This document shows, piece by piece, positions 52,228 through 61,189 of a stretch of 64,000 bases of DNA. The stretch is from Streptomyces brevispora (GTDB taxonomy: Bacteria > Actinomycetota > Actinomycetes > Streptomycetales > Streptomycetaceae): contig NZ_VIWW01000001.1 in NCBI RefSeq assembly GCF_007829885.1, forward strand, positions 6,200,001 to 6,264,000. Reading direction: 5' to 3'. Position numbers and translations under genes: made by a program. The notes beneath the pieces were generated by a model that saw only the letters and a program-made list of their open reading frames with translations, did not search any database and was not told the DNA's origin. Position 1 is the first letter of the stretch; every line of letters starts with the position of its first letter.

Positions 52228-52264
52228 CGGCCGTCCGTCCCTGGCCACCCCTGCGCACCCTGGC

Positions 52265-52759
52265 TCAGCTGAAGAGCTTGGCCACGAACGCGGAGAGATT
52301 GGCCGAGGTGCGGGCGATCTGCTCCTCCACCGTCAACGACTCCTGGAAGCGGGCACCGGCGGCCACGGCCTTCTTCCCCCGGACGTAGAGCGAGCAGGCC
52401 AGATCGGTGCACATGTACAGGCCGACCGAATTGCCCTCGCGCCCTGCCGGCCCGGCCTTGCGGGCGGTCATCAGGGAAACCCCGCTGCCCGGGTGCGTGG
52501 TCAGACAGAGCGAGCACATGCTGCGGTGCAGAAAGCCGCGCTGCTGGGAGGGGAAGCGGAGCGTGATGCCCGCCGGCCGGCCGTCGTGCTCGGTGACGAT
52601 GTAGCTGCGCCCGGGAGCGGAAAGGTCACGCCAGCCGAGGAAGTCCAGGTCCTCCCACGGCAGGTCCTCGAAATCGCGGGGGAGCGGCAGACGCTTGGCT
52701 TCCCCCTTGGAGCAGTTGACGAACGATGTGCGGATGTCCTGCTCGGTCACGGCCTTCAT
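52265..52759 (-). CDS. FBP-domain (EF-G-binding type, treble-clef zinc finger) protein
   Basis: The 164-aa protein begins with TEQDIRTSFVNCSKGEAKRLPLPRDF and carries a four-Cys zinc site, SMCSLCLTTH and LYMCTDLACSLYVR, as in FusB-like elongation-factor-G-binding proteins. FusB relatives rescue EF-G from fusidic acid, while actinobacterial members have an unknown role. ATG 52759 removes 65 unlikely residues from the longer frame. Confidence 0.8.
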   Translation of the reverse strand: MKAVTEQDIRTSFVNCSKGEAKRLPLPRDFEDLPWEDLDFLGWRDLSAPGRSYIVTEHDGRPAGITLRFPSQQRGFLHRSMCSLCLTTHPGSGVSLMTARKAGPAGREGNSVGLYMCTDLACSLYVRGKKAVAAGARFQESLTVEEQIARTSANLSAFVAKLFS

Positions 52760-52809
52760 GCAACCGACGCTAACTCTGCCTATGACCCCTAGGCAAATGA
52801 ATAAATGAT

Positions 52810-53316
52810 TTAGGGGTTCACCTGCGTATCCTCGGGCAGTACGGCCAGTCGGTGCACGGGCGGGTGCTCGATGCCGAGATCGGGGCGCCAGGCCGCGAGG
52901 ATCTGGGCCGATGGGTCGAACAACGGCGTCGGCAGGGCCTCGGGCCGGGTCCACCGCCAGCTGCTGATGAGATGGGGTTCGGTCACCTGCGGACTGCCCG
53001 AATCCACCGCGACCAGTGCGGCCATCGTCACCCGGTTGATGCCGCCGACCGCGTCGTGCAGCATCGAGAAGATGCTCATGTCGCGCTCGGCGACCTCCAG
53101 CCCCGTCTCCTCCCGGAGCTCCCGCACCGCCGCCGCCGCGATGGACTCGTGCGTCGGATCGACCTTCCCGCCGGGCAGTTCCCAGGTGCCGCTGTGGTGC
53201 CGGCCGAGCAGGATGCGCCCCTGTGCGTCCTGCACGATCACTCCCACGCCCAACGCGGCCTGGGCCAGTGGCGGCCGGGAGTTGCGGGCGGGGATCTGCG
53301 CCGGGTCGCGGTCCAT
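52810..53316 (-). CDS. Nudix hydrolase
   Basis: The 168-aa protein has a complete Nudix box (GGKVDPTHESIAAAAVRE then LREETGLE), with all Glu residues for Mg binding, preceded by GTWELPGG. It hydrolyses a nucleoside diphosphate-linked substrate; the MutT-like layout suggests nucleotide cleaning. ATG 53316 has GAGGAG 6 nt upstream; the same frame is open far upstream but without homology. Confidence 0.9.
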   Translation of the reverse strand: MDRDPAQIPARNSRPPLAQAALGVGVIVQDAQGRILLGRHHSGTWELPGGKVDPTHESIAAAAVRELREETGLEVAERDMSIFSMLHDAVGGINRVTMAALVAVDSGSPQVTEPHLISSWRWTRPEALPTPLFDPSAQILAAWRPDLGIEHPPVHRLAVLPEDTQVNP

Positions 53317-53462
53317 TGGTTGCTCCTCGGAGTGATCGGCGGTCGGTGACCGGTGCGAGGCGTCGAGCCTACGGCGAGCCGCGGCGGACACCGCGGCGGA
53401 CACCTCGGCGGCGGCCACGTTCGCCCCGGCTCTTCCCGGAGCGCCGCCCCGGGGGTGGCTGG

Positions 53463-54362
53463 TCACACCGTCAGCCGCAGCGACGTGGGTGAGATGCCGA
53501 ACCGTACGGTCTGACCCCATGTCAACTCCAGTGCGTCCGACTCCATTCCGTCGCCGAAGACCACCACCCGGTCGGATTCCACGGTCAGCCGCAGCCCCTG
53601 CCCGCGGCCCAGCTCGCCCGAGACCAGCGAGGTCCCGGTGACCGGCGACGGCCAGGCCTCCCGGACGAACCAGAGCAACCGGGAGTCGGTGGGCCCCGGC
53701 AGCGTGAGCGGGCTGCGGCGCTCCTGCCACAGGGAGCGCAGCCAGCCGGTGGCGCCGGTGCCGGTGCCGACCAGGACACCGGAGGAGGCCTGCGGTTCGG
53801 TGGGGGAGTCCGCCACGTCGGGGCCGAGCCGGTAGCGGGCCGTCTGGTGCCCCGGCGGCCCCAGGTAGATCTCGTTGAGGGCCAGCAGCCGCTGGGTGTC
53901 GTCGGCCACCGCCTCGACCATGGTGAGCTCGTCCGCCGCACTGCCCGGGGACACGGCCGCGCGCAGCAGCGCGGCGGCGTCGGCGGGCCGGTGGCGGACC
54001 AGGACTCCCGGATTGCGTCCGGGATCGGTGTCGATGCCGACGACCGGCTGGCCGGAGAGGTACTTGGCGGCGTTGGCGACCAGGCCGTCCTGGCCGACGA
54101 CGACCACCACGTCCTCGGGTGCGAACAGGAACCGGTCCAGATCCTGGCGCTCCACCCGGGACCGGCGCCACTGCAACGGAACGGCCGCCGCCACATCGGC
54201 GAGTGCCCGCCGGGTCCGCTCGTGCCGCCGGGCGACCTCCTCGATGGACCGGCCCCGGCTCGTCAGGAAGAACGCCGCCTGGCCATGGGTGCCGTGCCGG
54301 GCGAGCAACTCCTCGTACTCGGTGGTGCGGTGGACCAGAACCGCTCTCGGGGCCAGGCTCAT
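53463..54362 (-). CDS. NAD kinase-like protein
   Basis: The 299-aa protein resembles ATP-NAD kinases: VVVVVGQDGLVANAAKYL in place of the GGDG motif, LVGTGTGATGW (compare TPTGSTAY) and late FGDGMESDALEL. The key GGDGT reads GQDGL, so ordinary NAD kinase activity is uncertain. It overlaps the SPFH gene by 4 nt (ATGA), which indicates a shared function, perhaps membrane stress or NAD metabolism at the membrane. Confidence 0.75.
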   Translation of the reverse strand: MSLAPRAVLVHRTTEYEELLARHGTHGQAAFFLTSRGRSIEEVARRHERTRRALADVAAAVPLQWRRSRVERQDLDRFLFAPEDVVVVVGQDGLVANAAKYLSGQPVVGIDTDPGRNPGVLVRHRPADAAALLRAAVSPGSAADELTMVEAVADDTQRLLALNEIYLGPPGHQTARYRLGPDVADSPTEPQASSGVLVGTGTGATGWLRSLWQERRSPLTLPGPTDSRLLWFVREAWPSPVTGTSLVSGELGRGQGLRLTVESDRVVVFGDGMESDALELTWGQTVRFGISPTSLRLTV

Positions 54363-55372
54363 TCCCGGGTGTCCGGAGCGGGCCGGCCGAGCTTGGTGAG
54401 CAGGCCGGTGAGGACGTCGGGGGAGAGGGTGAGGCTGTCGATGCGCGGCAGGTTCTCGGCGAGCCGGGTGGCGGCCAGCGCGTGCAGGGTCGCGGCCTCC
54501 ACCTCTCCGTGCACCCGGAGCCAGGCCGCCTGGGACTCGGCGCGGGCCGCGCCGACCTCACGCGCCGATTCGGCCTCGGCGCGGGCGAGGCGGACCTTGC
54601 GCGCCGCCTCGGCCTCGGCGCGTACGCCGTCGGCCGCCGCGTTCTCCTCGGCCTCGCGCCGGGTGTTGGTGCCGCGCTGCTCGACCAGCTGCTCCTCGCG
54701 GCGGGCGAGTTCGATCTGACTGGCGAGCTCGTTCTCGGCGATGGTCCGCTCGCGCTCGACGGCCACGGCCCGCCGCTCGTACGTCGCCCGGTCGGCCTCC
54801 TGCTGGATCTGCTCGCGGGCGGGGGTGCGCAGGGCCCGTTCCACCTCGGCCTCGGGCCGGATGGCGACGACGCGCACCGCCACCACCTCGATTCCGGTGG
54901 CGGGCAGCCGGGGCTCGTCGGCCAGGCCCGCGGCGACCCGTTCGCGCACCGTGGCGACGCCGTCGACCAGCGCACCGGCCAGCGGGGTGCGGGCCAGCAC
55001 GTCCAGGGTGTGCTGCTGGGCCGTTTCGGTGAGCAGCGTCGCGATCTGCTCCAGCGGTGCGCCGCGCCAGGCGCCGGAGTCCGGGTCGACGGAGAAGTCC
55101 AGGCGCGCGGCGGCCTCGGCCGGATCGCTGATGCGGTACGTCACGGTGGCCTGCACGGTGACGTCCTGGAAATCGGCGGTGCGGGCGTGGAACGCCATGG
55201 CCAGTTCGCGGTCGTTGACCGGCACCTCGGAGAGTGCGGCGCTGAGCGACCGGTACCAGAAGCTCAGCCCCGCCCCGTCGTGCGCGAGCCGGCCGCGCTT
55301 GTGGTGGCGGATGTGAGCCGTGGGCGCGGAGCGCAGATGGCGCCAGCCGAAGCGCCTGGTGATGTCGGCCAT
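54359..55372 (-). CDS. SPFH/band 7 domain protein
   Basis: The 337-aa protein has a band-7 fold (FHARTADFQDVTVQATVTYRISD) and a long Ala/Glu/Arg-rich coiled coil at about residues 190-290. No N-terminal membrane helix is visible. SPFH proteins form large rings at membranes. ATG 55372 follows AAGGGGG at 7 nt. It leads a two-gene operon with the NAD kinase-like gene, from a promoter region with inverted repeats. Confidence 0.85.
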   Translation of the reverse strand: MADITRRFGWRHLRSAPTAHIRHHKRGRLAHDGAGLSFWYRSLSAALSEVPVNDRELAMAFHARTADFQDVTVQATVTYRISDPAEAAARLDFSVDPDSGAWRGAPLEQIATLLTETAQQHTLDVLARTPLAGALVDGVATVRERVAAGLADEPRLPATGIEVVAVRVVAIRPEAEVERALRTPAREQIQQEADRATYERRAVAVERERTIAENELASQIELARREEQLVEQRGTNTRREAEENAAADGVRAEAEAARKVRLARAEAESAREVGAARAESQAAWLRVHGEVEAATLHALAATRLAENLPRIDSLTLSPDVLTGLLTKLGRPAPDTRE

Positions 55373-55387
55373 GATGGAACCCCCTTG

Positions 55388-55442
55388 TTTTCGTCACTGA
55401 GACGATAATAGAGGCCGCGTCCTATCGTCAAGAGGACGAAAA
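55388..55442 (-). promoter_or_regulatory. Promoter/operator region of the SPFH operon
   Basis: On the minus strand a TTGACG box (about 55432-55427) and a TATTAT box (about 55411-55406) with 15-bp spacing form a possible promoter. They are bracketed by an 8-bp inverted repeat (TTTTCGTC at 55388-55395, GACGAAAA at 55435-55442), with a nested ACGATA/TATCGT pair. Such symmetry suggests a repressor site; the regulator is unknown. Confidence 0.45.
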
Positions 55443-55488
55443 GGGGGAGTGTGGGCGGCGGGTGCCGACGGGGCCGGTGCTACGAACG

Positions 55489-55528
55489 CGGGCGGCCGGT
55501 GACTTCCGAAGAAGTCACCGGCCGCCCG
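55489..55528 (-). terminator. Perfect hairpin terminator after the TetR gene
   Basis: Arms of 18 bp (55489-55506 and 55511-55528) pair perfectly around a 4-nt CGAA loop. It lies 77 bp beyond the TetR stop and would end that transcript. Confidence 0.8.
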
Positions 55529-55605
55529 GACGGTGCGCCGCCCCCGTCCCCACGGTGCGGCGCGGGCGAGCCGTCGTCATCCGCTGGAACGACGGCCCAC
55601 GTCTG

Positions 55606-56235
55606 TCAGGACCTGGACGCGGGGGCGTCCAGGCCGAGTGCGGGAAGGACGGCGCTCTCCACGAAGCGGACGAGGAAGGTCTCGTCGGCGTAGCCCCCCT
55701 CCAGCAGGGGCCGGGCGCGCATCACGCCCAGCAACTGCGCGGAGACGAATTCCACGGCCGGGTTGTCCGCCGCCACTTCGCCGCGCTCCACGCCACGTCT
55801 GACCATGGCGTCGATCGCCGCGAGCTCCGGCAGGATCAGCGCTTCGCGCATCGCGCACAGCAGCTCGGGGCTGTGGAGAGCGGCATGGCTCAGGGCCAGC
55901 ATCAGAGGCGTGTCACGTCCGGAACCCTCGCCGATGACCTTCGCCGCCTCGCGCAGGTCTCCCCTCAGCGTGCCCGTGTCGATCCCCGGCAGCAGTCCGC
56001 GCCGGGTGCCGTGCAGTGCCGCGACGACCAGCTCCGGCTTGGAGCCCCACTGGCGGTAGAGCGTCGACTTGCCGCAGCGGGACCGGGAGGCGACACCCTC
56101 CATGGTGAGTGACTCGTAGCCACTCTCCCTGAGCATGTCGAGGACTGCCGTGAAGAGCTCCTGTGCCCGTTCCGGCGTGATCTTCGAGCGGCGCGACACG
56201 GGGGCCGCCTCCTGCCCGGCTTCCTGCGGCGACAT
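55606..56235 (-). CDS. TetR-family regulator
   Basis: The 209-aa protein has an N-terminal TetR helix-turn-helix (TMEGVASRSRCGKSTLYRQWGSK) and a ligand domain of the C-terminal AcrR type. ATG 56235 has AGAGGGA at 6 nt. Just upstream is a dense array of inverted GTATCG half-sites (56279-56348), the likely operator. The original target gene on the other side now appears to be a transporter relic, so it may be an orphan regulator. Confidence 0.88.
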   Translation of the reverse strand: MSPQEAGQEAAPVSRRSKITPERAQELFTAVLDMLRESGYESLTMEGVASRSRCGKSTLYRQWGSKPELVVAALHGTRRGLLPGIDTGTLRGDLREAAKVIGEGSGRDTPLMLALSHAALHSPELLCAMREALILPELAAIDAMVRRGVERGEVAADNPAVEFVSAQLLGVMRARPLLEGGYADETFLVRFVESAVLPALGLDAPASRS

Positions 56236-56278
56236 GCGCGTTCCCTCTCTGCGACTTTGCGACTCTGCGACGAGGTCC

Positions 56279-56348
56279 ATCGATACGCCAGTGTACCGAT
56301 ACGAGAGCGTTCCGATACGTTCCCGTATCGGTACACTGGCGTATCGAT
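56279..56348. promoter_or_regulatory. TetR operator array: long inverted repeat with extra half-sites
   Basis: Perfect 24-bp inverted arms (56279-56302 and 56325-56348) enclose 22 bp. The unit CGATAC/GTATCG occurs at least five times across the region, including a third internal site near 56313. This is 43 bp upstream of the TetR start and is best read as its operator, able to bind several dimers. Confidence 0.8.
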
Positions 56349-56448
56349 ATGGCGTGGACCGGTCCATGCCGCCTTGACACCGCTTCGTCAGCAAAGGGGC
56401 ACCGGGTGATGTTCGCCGGTAGCAGGCCCGCAGATCGGGAGCCGGACA

Positions 56449-56736
56449 GTTCTGCCCGACCGCGCCGCGGCGGCCATCGGCCTGGCCCTGCTGGGGGAGC
56501 GCCTGCAGGGCGGGACGATCAGCCTGGTCGCGGCGCTGCTGGGCGCGGCCGCCGCCGTACGCGGAGTCTTCCTGCTCAGCCACGCGCAGGCCGGGGCGGC
56601 ACCCGGCGTCAAGGCCGCCACTGCGGCCGGGCCCGCGCCCGCTCCCCCCGCACCGTCGCGGGTGGTCATCAGGACCCCGCGTGTGCTCCGCACGGAACAC
56701 GGACACGTCCGCAGGATCAGGGCCGGCCGGTCCTGA
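56449..56736 (+). pseudogene. Membrane transporter (DMT/EamA-type) C-terminal relic
   Basis: The frame reads AAAIGLALLGERLQGGTISL then VAALLGAAAAVRGVFLLS, the last two helices of a drug/metabolite transporter, plus an unrelated tail to the stop at 56736. No start or earlier helices are present. It sits where the TetR-controlled gene would be expected. Confidence 0.55.
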
Positions 56737-56804
56737 CGCGTGTCGCGGAAGGCCGCGGGGGGTTCCCGGGTCGACCGAACCGCCTGCCGGTGAGGCAGCC
56801 GACG

Positions 56805-57032
56805 GGTGCCGACCCTGTCCCCGACTCCGACATCGTTCACCGCTGGACGACGACGGTGACGCTGAAGTCGACCGGCGCCCAGCTTCAGATGGTGCAGTGG
56901 AACACCGGCGGCGACCTCGGTGGCGGAAACACGCCGAAGCCGACCCGTGACGCACCCCCGCTCTCCCAGGAGCAGGCGGTGGCCGCACTCACCGGTCCCA
57001 CCTGGGCGCCGATCCTCGGTGCCGTCGGCTGA
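56805..57032 (+). pseudogene. C-terminal relic of a small secreted protein
   Basis: The segment VTLKSTGAQLQMVQWNTGG then DLGGGNTPKPTRDAPPLS looks like the end of a Streptomyces secreted or lipoprotein family. The part before it does not look coding, and no start or signal peptide is present. Confidence 0.4.
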
Positions 57033-57065
57033 CCTCTTGCATTACCGAAAGCGAGGGAGGCACCC

Positions 57066-57094
57066 CCATGACCTGCTGCGTCGGCAGGTCATGG
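57066..57094. terminator. Inverted repeat, possible terminator
   Basis: Perfect 11-bp arms (57066-57076 and 57084-57094) with a 7-nt loop, 33 bp after the stop at 57032 and 134 bp beyond the end of the methyltransferase gene on the other strand. Confidence 0.45.
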
Positions 57095-57228
57095 AGGTCC
57101 TGGTCGGTGCCGTCGTCCCCCCACAGGCCGGACGCGGTGGCCTCAGACCGCCGAGCTACGGGGAGCTCCGACGGTCCGGCGCCAATTCACCTGCAAGGCC
57201 CGGTATTTGGCGGCAGGGAATTCACCGG

Positions 57229-58029
57229 TTACGCCTTGCGGGCCACGGCACACCACATGGGCAGGGTATCGTCCGGGGTGTCGTCCGGGCCCGGGTGCCA
57301 GCGAGTCAGCGTGACCACCCCCGGTTCCAGGATTTCCAGGCCTTCGCAGAAACGACGCACCTCTGAGTGGATGCGGGGCGTGGCCGAGGCGTGGTTGGCG
57401 GCGCGCTCGTTGTAGATCCGCATCGATTCCGCGACCTCGGGAGCGGTGACGTCGGCGGCCGGATGCGACAGCACAAGGTGACTGCCCGGGGCAAGGCGGT
57501 CCAGCAGCCGGCGAGTGATGTCCCAGGGGTCCTCGGTGTCCTTGATGTACTGGAGGACCGCCACGAGCATGAGGCCGACCGGCTGGTCGAGATCCAGGTT
57601 CCGGGAGGCCGCTTCGAGGATCGTGTCCACGTCCCGCACATCGGCCTGCACATAGTCGGTCTGCCCCTCGGGACCGCTGACCAGGAGCGCCCGCGCGTGG
57701 GAGAGCACGATCGGGTCGTTGTCGACGTAGACAACGCGTGATTCGGGGGCGGCCTGTTGCGCCACCTCGTGGGTGTTCGCCGCAGCGGGAATCCCCGTAC
57801 CGATGTCGAGGAACTGACGGACCCCGACCCCGGTCAGGTGGCGTACGGCGCGGCCGAGGAAGGCACGGTTGGCCCGGACCGACGGAACGATCGTCGGGTT
57901 CGCCAGGGCGGCCAGCTCTGCCGCCTCCTGATCCACCGGATAGTGGTCCTTCCCGCCCAGCCAGACGTTGTACACACGGGCGGGGTGCGCGCTCGCGGGA
58001 TGCGGTGCGGACAGCGTGTTCTCATTCAT
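57229..58029 (-). CDS. SAM-dependent methyltransferase, DUF574 type
   Basis: The 266-aa protein has the family opening PARVYNVWLGGKDHYPVD and the SAM site FLDIGTGIPAAANTHEVAQ, then VVYVDNDPIVLSHARALL. These proteins are very abundant in Streptomyces; the substrate is unknown. ATG 58029 has GAGGAG 8 nt upstream. Confidence 0.9.
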   Translation of the reverse strand: MNENTLSAPHPASAHPARVYNVWLGGKDHYPVDQEAAELAALANPTIVPSVRANRAFLGRAVRHLTGVGVRQFLDIGTGIPAAANTHEVAQQAAPESRVVYVDNDPIVLSHARALLVSGPEGQTDYVQADVRDVDTILEAASRNLDLDQPVGLMLVAVLQYIKDTEDPWDITRRLLDRLAPGSHLVLSHPAADVTAPEVAESMRIYNERAANHASATPRIHSEVRRFCEGLEILEPGVVTLTRWHPGPDDTPDDTLPMWCAVARKA

Positions 58030-58403
58030 TGTTTTGTCTCCTCGTGCGGCCGCCACAGCCAGCTCGAACTCAAGTCCGGACACGGTACCTCCATGATCCG
58101 CCGCCCCTTGCAGGCGGCCCATGTCCCTGGGCACGTCGAGGGTTTCGGACCGGGGCGCCCGGACGATCGGATGCTGCGCCCCAGCCCGGCATTGTGCGAG
58201 CGGCTCGATGTGCTCGCCCACGGTGGACGGCAAGTCGACGTGTCTGGCGCGGCGTTGTCCCGCCGCCTGCGCTGTGGGTACCGCGAGGCCTGCTCGGGGC
58301 TGCCGGCCGTTGGCGAGCCGGAGAAGGACCGCAGCCACTCGGCGGTATCAGGGCCGCCGTGCACGCGAAATCCCAGGAACCACTCCCGCCCCGCCTGCCC
58401 GGC
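58030..58403. other. Intergenic region, no gene seen
   Basis: About 370 bp between the methyltransferase start and the PadR stop, both on the minus strand. Frames are open because of high GC but show no family motif or ribosome site. Confidence 0.5.
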
Positions 58404-58955
58404 CTACTCCGGCTCGCGCGCGGCCGTGACGGCGTCGTCGGCCAACGCACTGGTCAGCCAGCCGATCCAGAAGTTCTCCAGATCGATGCCGCCCCGCAGC
58501 ACCAGATGCCGCAGCCGGTCCTGCGCCGCGCTGCGCTCCGGCGGGAAGTCCCGCTCCTCGATCGCCAGATACTCCGCGAGCTGCTGTCGGTGCAGCGCCA
58601 GATGCCTGCGCAGTTCCGTATCCAGGCCGGGTGCGCCGACGACTGCCGCCGCCCGCATCCGCAGCAGCAGTGGGTCGCGGACCTGCTTCGGGTCCTCCGG
58701 GCGGGCCACCCAGACGGACAGCGCCTCGCGGCCCGCCGACAGCACCTCGTACTCCTTCTTCTGCCCCCGGGCGGGCTGCGCCGGCACGAGTGCCCTGATC
58801 TGCCCGGCCTGTTCCAGCTTTCCCAGCTCGCGGTAGATCTGCTGGTGCGTGGCCGACCAGAAGTAGCCGATCGACCGGTCGAACCTGCGGGTCAGCTCCA
58901 GCCCCGACGAAGGCTTTTCGAGCAGGGCGGTGAGGATCGCGTGCGGGAGTGACAT
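58404..58955 (-). CDS. PadR-family regulator
   Basis: The 183-aa protein has the PadR winged helix (HAILTALLEKPSSGLELTRRF, WSATHQQIYRELGKLEQAG) and the long C-terminal helical part of the subfamily with a Vir-like domain. It lies 74 bp downstream of the dienoyl-CoA reductase gene on the same strand, and a 14-bp inverted repeat upstream of that gene is a likely operator. ATG 58955 is the probable start (58964 is an alternative). Confidence 0.88.
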   Translation of the reverse strand: MSLPHAILTALLEKPSSGLELTRRFDRSIGYFWSATHQQIYRELGKLEQAGQIRALVPAQPARGQKKEYEVLSAGREALSVWVARPEDPKQVRDPLLLRMRAAAVVGAPGLDTELRRHLALHRQQLAEYLAIEERDFPPERSAAQDRLRHLVLRGGIDLENFWIGWLTSALADDAVTAAREPE

Positions 58956-59029
58956 GGGGTGCATCCTAAGGACGGCCGGGCGAGCGGCCCCACGACACGG
59001 GCCCGCGGCCCGCGTCGTAGGGCGTTCGG

Positions 59030-61045
59030 TCAGAGTGCGGCGGCGAGTTCAGTGCCCTGGCGGATCGCCCTCTTGGCGTCCAGCTCGGCCGCGAGGTCCG
59101 CGCCGCCGATCAGATGCGCGGGGCGGCCCGCGGCGAGCAGTTCCTCGTACAGGTCCCGTCGGGGTTCCTGACCCGCGCAGAGCACCACCGTGTCGACCGG
59201 CAGCAGATGCTGCTCGCCGTCGATGGTGACGTGCAGCCCGTCGTCGTCGATCCGGTCGTAGACCACGCCCGCCAGCATGGTGACGCCGCGGTGCCGGAGT
59301 TCGGTGCGGTGGATCCACCCCGTCGTCCTGCCGAGACCCGCGCCGACCTTACTCGCCCTGCGCTGGAGCAGATGGACCGTGCGCGGCGACTTCGGGCGCT
59401 CGGCGGTGCCCAGTCCGCCCCGCTCCCGGTACTCGGTGTCGACACCCCACTGCCGGAAGAACGCCTCGGGATCCAGGCTCGCCCCGTCCCCGCCGTCGGT
59501 CAGGAACTCGGCCACGTCGAAACCGATCCCGCCCGCCCCGACGAGGGCGACCCGGTCGCCCACCGGCGCCCCGTGGCGCAGGACGTCGAGGTAGCTGACC
59601 ACACTGGGATGGTCGACGCCCGGAATCGCGGGGGTGCGGGGCGTGACCCCGGTAGCCAGGACGATCTCGTCGAAGCCGTCGAGCTGCCGGGCGATGACCG
59701 GTGTGCCGAGCCGGAGCTCGACCTTCTCCTCCGCCAGACGGGTGCGGAAGTAGCGCAGCGTCTCGTTGAACTCCTCCTTGCCGGGCACCCGGCGCGCCAC
59801 ATTGAGCTGCCCGCCGATCTCGTCGGCGGCGTCGAAGAGCGTCACCGCGTGGCCTCGCTCGGCCGCCGTCACCGCGCAGGCGAGCCCCGCGGGACCGGCG
59901 CCGACGACAGCGACCCGCTTGCGGGTCCTGGTCGGTGACAGCGTGAGTTCCGTCTCGTGGCAGGCCCGCGGATTGACCAGACATGAGGTGACCTGGCCGC
60001 TGAAGATGTGATCCAGGCAGGCCTGGTTGCAGCCGATGCAGGTGTTGATGGCATCCGCGCGGCCCTCACTCGCCTTCACGACGAAGTCCGGGTCGGCGAG
60101 GAAAGGCCGCGCCATCGACACCATGTCCGCGCGGCCTGCCGCCAGGATCTCCTCGGCGACCTCCGGGGTATTGATCCGGTTGCTCGTCACCAGCGGTACG
60201 GAGACGGCGCCGCGCACCTTCTCGGTGACCCAGGTGAAGGCGCCGCGAGGCACCGACGTCGCGATGGTGGGGATCCGCGCCTCGTGCCAGCCGATGCCGG
60301 TGTTGATGATCGTCGCCCCGGCCGCCTCGATCTCCCGGGCGAGCCGCACGACCTCCTCCAGCGACGACCCGCCGGGCACCAGGTCCAGCATCGAGAGCCG
60401 GTAGATCAGAATGAAGTCGCTGCCGACCCGCTCACGGACCCGGCGCACGATCTCGACGGGGAAGCGGATGCGGTTCTCGAACGAGCCACCCCAGCGGTCG
60501 TCACGGTGATTGGTGGCCGCGGCGATGAACTCATTGATCAAGTAGCCCTCGGAGCCCATGATCTCGACGCCGTCGTACCCCGCGAGCTGCGCCAGCGCGG
60601 CCGCCGTGACGAAGTCCTCGATGGTCGACTCGACCTCGTCGTCGCTGAGCGCGTGCGGGGTGAACGCGCTGATCGGAGCCTGGACCGCGCTCGGTGCCAC
60701 CAGGCCGGGGTGATGCGCGTAACGCCCGAAATGCAGTATCTGCATGGCGATCCGGCCGCCGGCCGCGTGTACGGCCGAGGTGACCTGCGCGTGCTGCGCC
60801 GCCTCCGCCTCGGTGGTCATCTTGGCGCCGCCGGGGAACGTGCAGCCGCGTTCGTTCGGGGCGATGCCGCCGGTGACCATGAGGCCCACGCCGCCGCGGG
60901 CGCGGGCGGCGTAGAACGCGGCCATGCGCTCGAAACCGTGCTCGACCTCCTCCAGACCGATGTGCATCGATCCCATCAGGACCCGGTTCGGGAGGGTGGT
61001 GAACCCGAGGTCGAGCGGGCTCAGGAGATGCGGGTACGGGCTCAT
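59030..61045 (-). CDS. NADPH-dependent 2,4-dienoyl-CoA reductase (FadH-like)
   Basis: The 671-aa protein has an old-yellow-enzyme TIM barrel (residues 1-340), a 4Fe-4S cluster site (CIGCNQACLDHIF then SCLVNPRAC) and FAD/NADPH domains (VAVVGAGPAGLACAV, VALVGAGGIGFDVAEF). This is the complete bacterial FadH layout, which reduces 2,4-dienoyl-CoA in beta-oxidation of unsaturated fatty acids. It is probably repressed by the downstream PadR gene product. Confidence 0.93.
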   Translation of the reverse strand: MSPYPHLLSPLDLGFTTLPNRVLMGSMHIGLEEVEHGFERMAAFYAARARGGVGLMVTGGIAPNERGCTFPGGAKMTTEAEAAQHAQVTSAVHAAGGRIAMQILHFGRYAHHPGLVAPSAVQAPISAFTPHALSDDEVESTIEDFVTAAALAQLAGYDGVEIMGSEGYLINEFIAAATNHRDDRWGGSFENRIRFPVEIVRRVRERVGSDFILIYRLSMLDLVPGGSSLEEVVRLAREIEAAGATIINTGIGWHEARIPTIATSVPRGAFTWVTEKVRGAVSVPLVTSNRINTPEVAEEILAAGRADMVSMARPFLADPDFVVKASEGRADAINTCIGCNQACLDHIFSGQVTSCLVNPRACHETELTLSPTRTRKRVAVVGAGPAGLACAVTAAERGHAVTLFDAADEIGGQLNVARRVPGKEEFNETLRYFRTRLAEEKVELRLGTPVIARQLDGFDEIVLATGVTPRTPAIPGVDHPSVVSYLDVLRHGAPVGDRVALVGAGGIGFDVAEFLTDGGDGASLDPEAFFRQWGVDTEYRERGGLGTAERPKSPRTVHLLQRRASKVGAGLGRTTGWIHRTELRHRGVTMLAGVVYDRIDDDGLHVTIDGEQHLLPVDTVVLCAGQEPRRDLYEELLAAGRPAHLIGGADLAAELDAKRAIRQGTELAAAL

Positions 61046-61094
61046 GGGGCGGCTCCTCGCGCAGTGTCGTTGAGCCAGTTCTAGACCACCGAAA

Positions 61095-61124
61095 CGTCAT
61101 TGTGCAACAAGTTGCACAATGACG
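61095..61124. promoter_or_regulatory. Operator-like inverted repeat upstream of the dienoyl-CoA reductase
   Basis: Perfect 14-bp arms (61095-61108, 61111-61124) around 2 nt, 50 bp upstream of the reductase start. The core TTGTGCAAC/GTTGCACAA is of the kind bound by winged-helix repressors such as PadR. The likely regulator is the gene at 58404. Confidence 0.7.
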
Positions 61125-61137
61125 TGCGTCGCACTGT

Positions 61138-61189
61138 GTCACGAGTCACCCGCCGACCGGCCGTGCCTGGACGGCGAGTGACTCGTGAC
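61138..61189. repeat. Second long inverted repeat, 18-bp arms with one mismatch
   Basis: Arms 61138-61155 and 61172-61189 differ at one position and enclose 16 nt. It could be an operator for another regulator or the terminator of a lost plus-strand gene. Confidence 0.6.
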
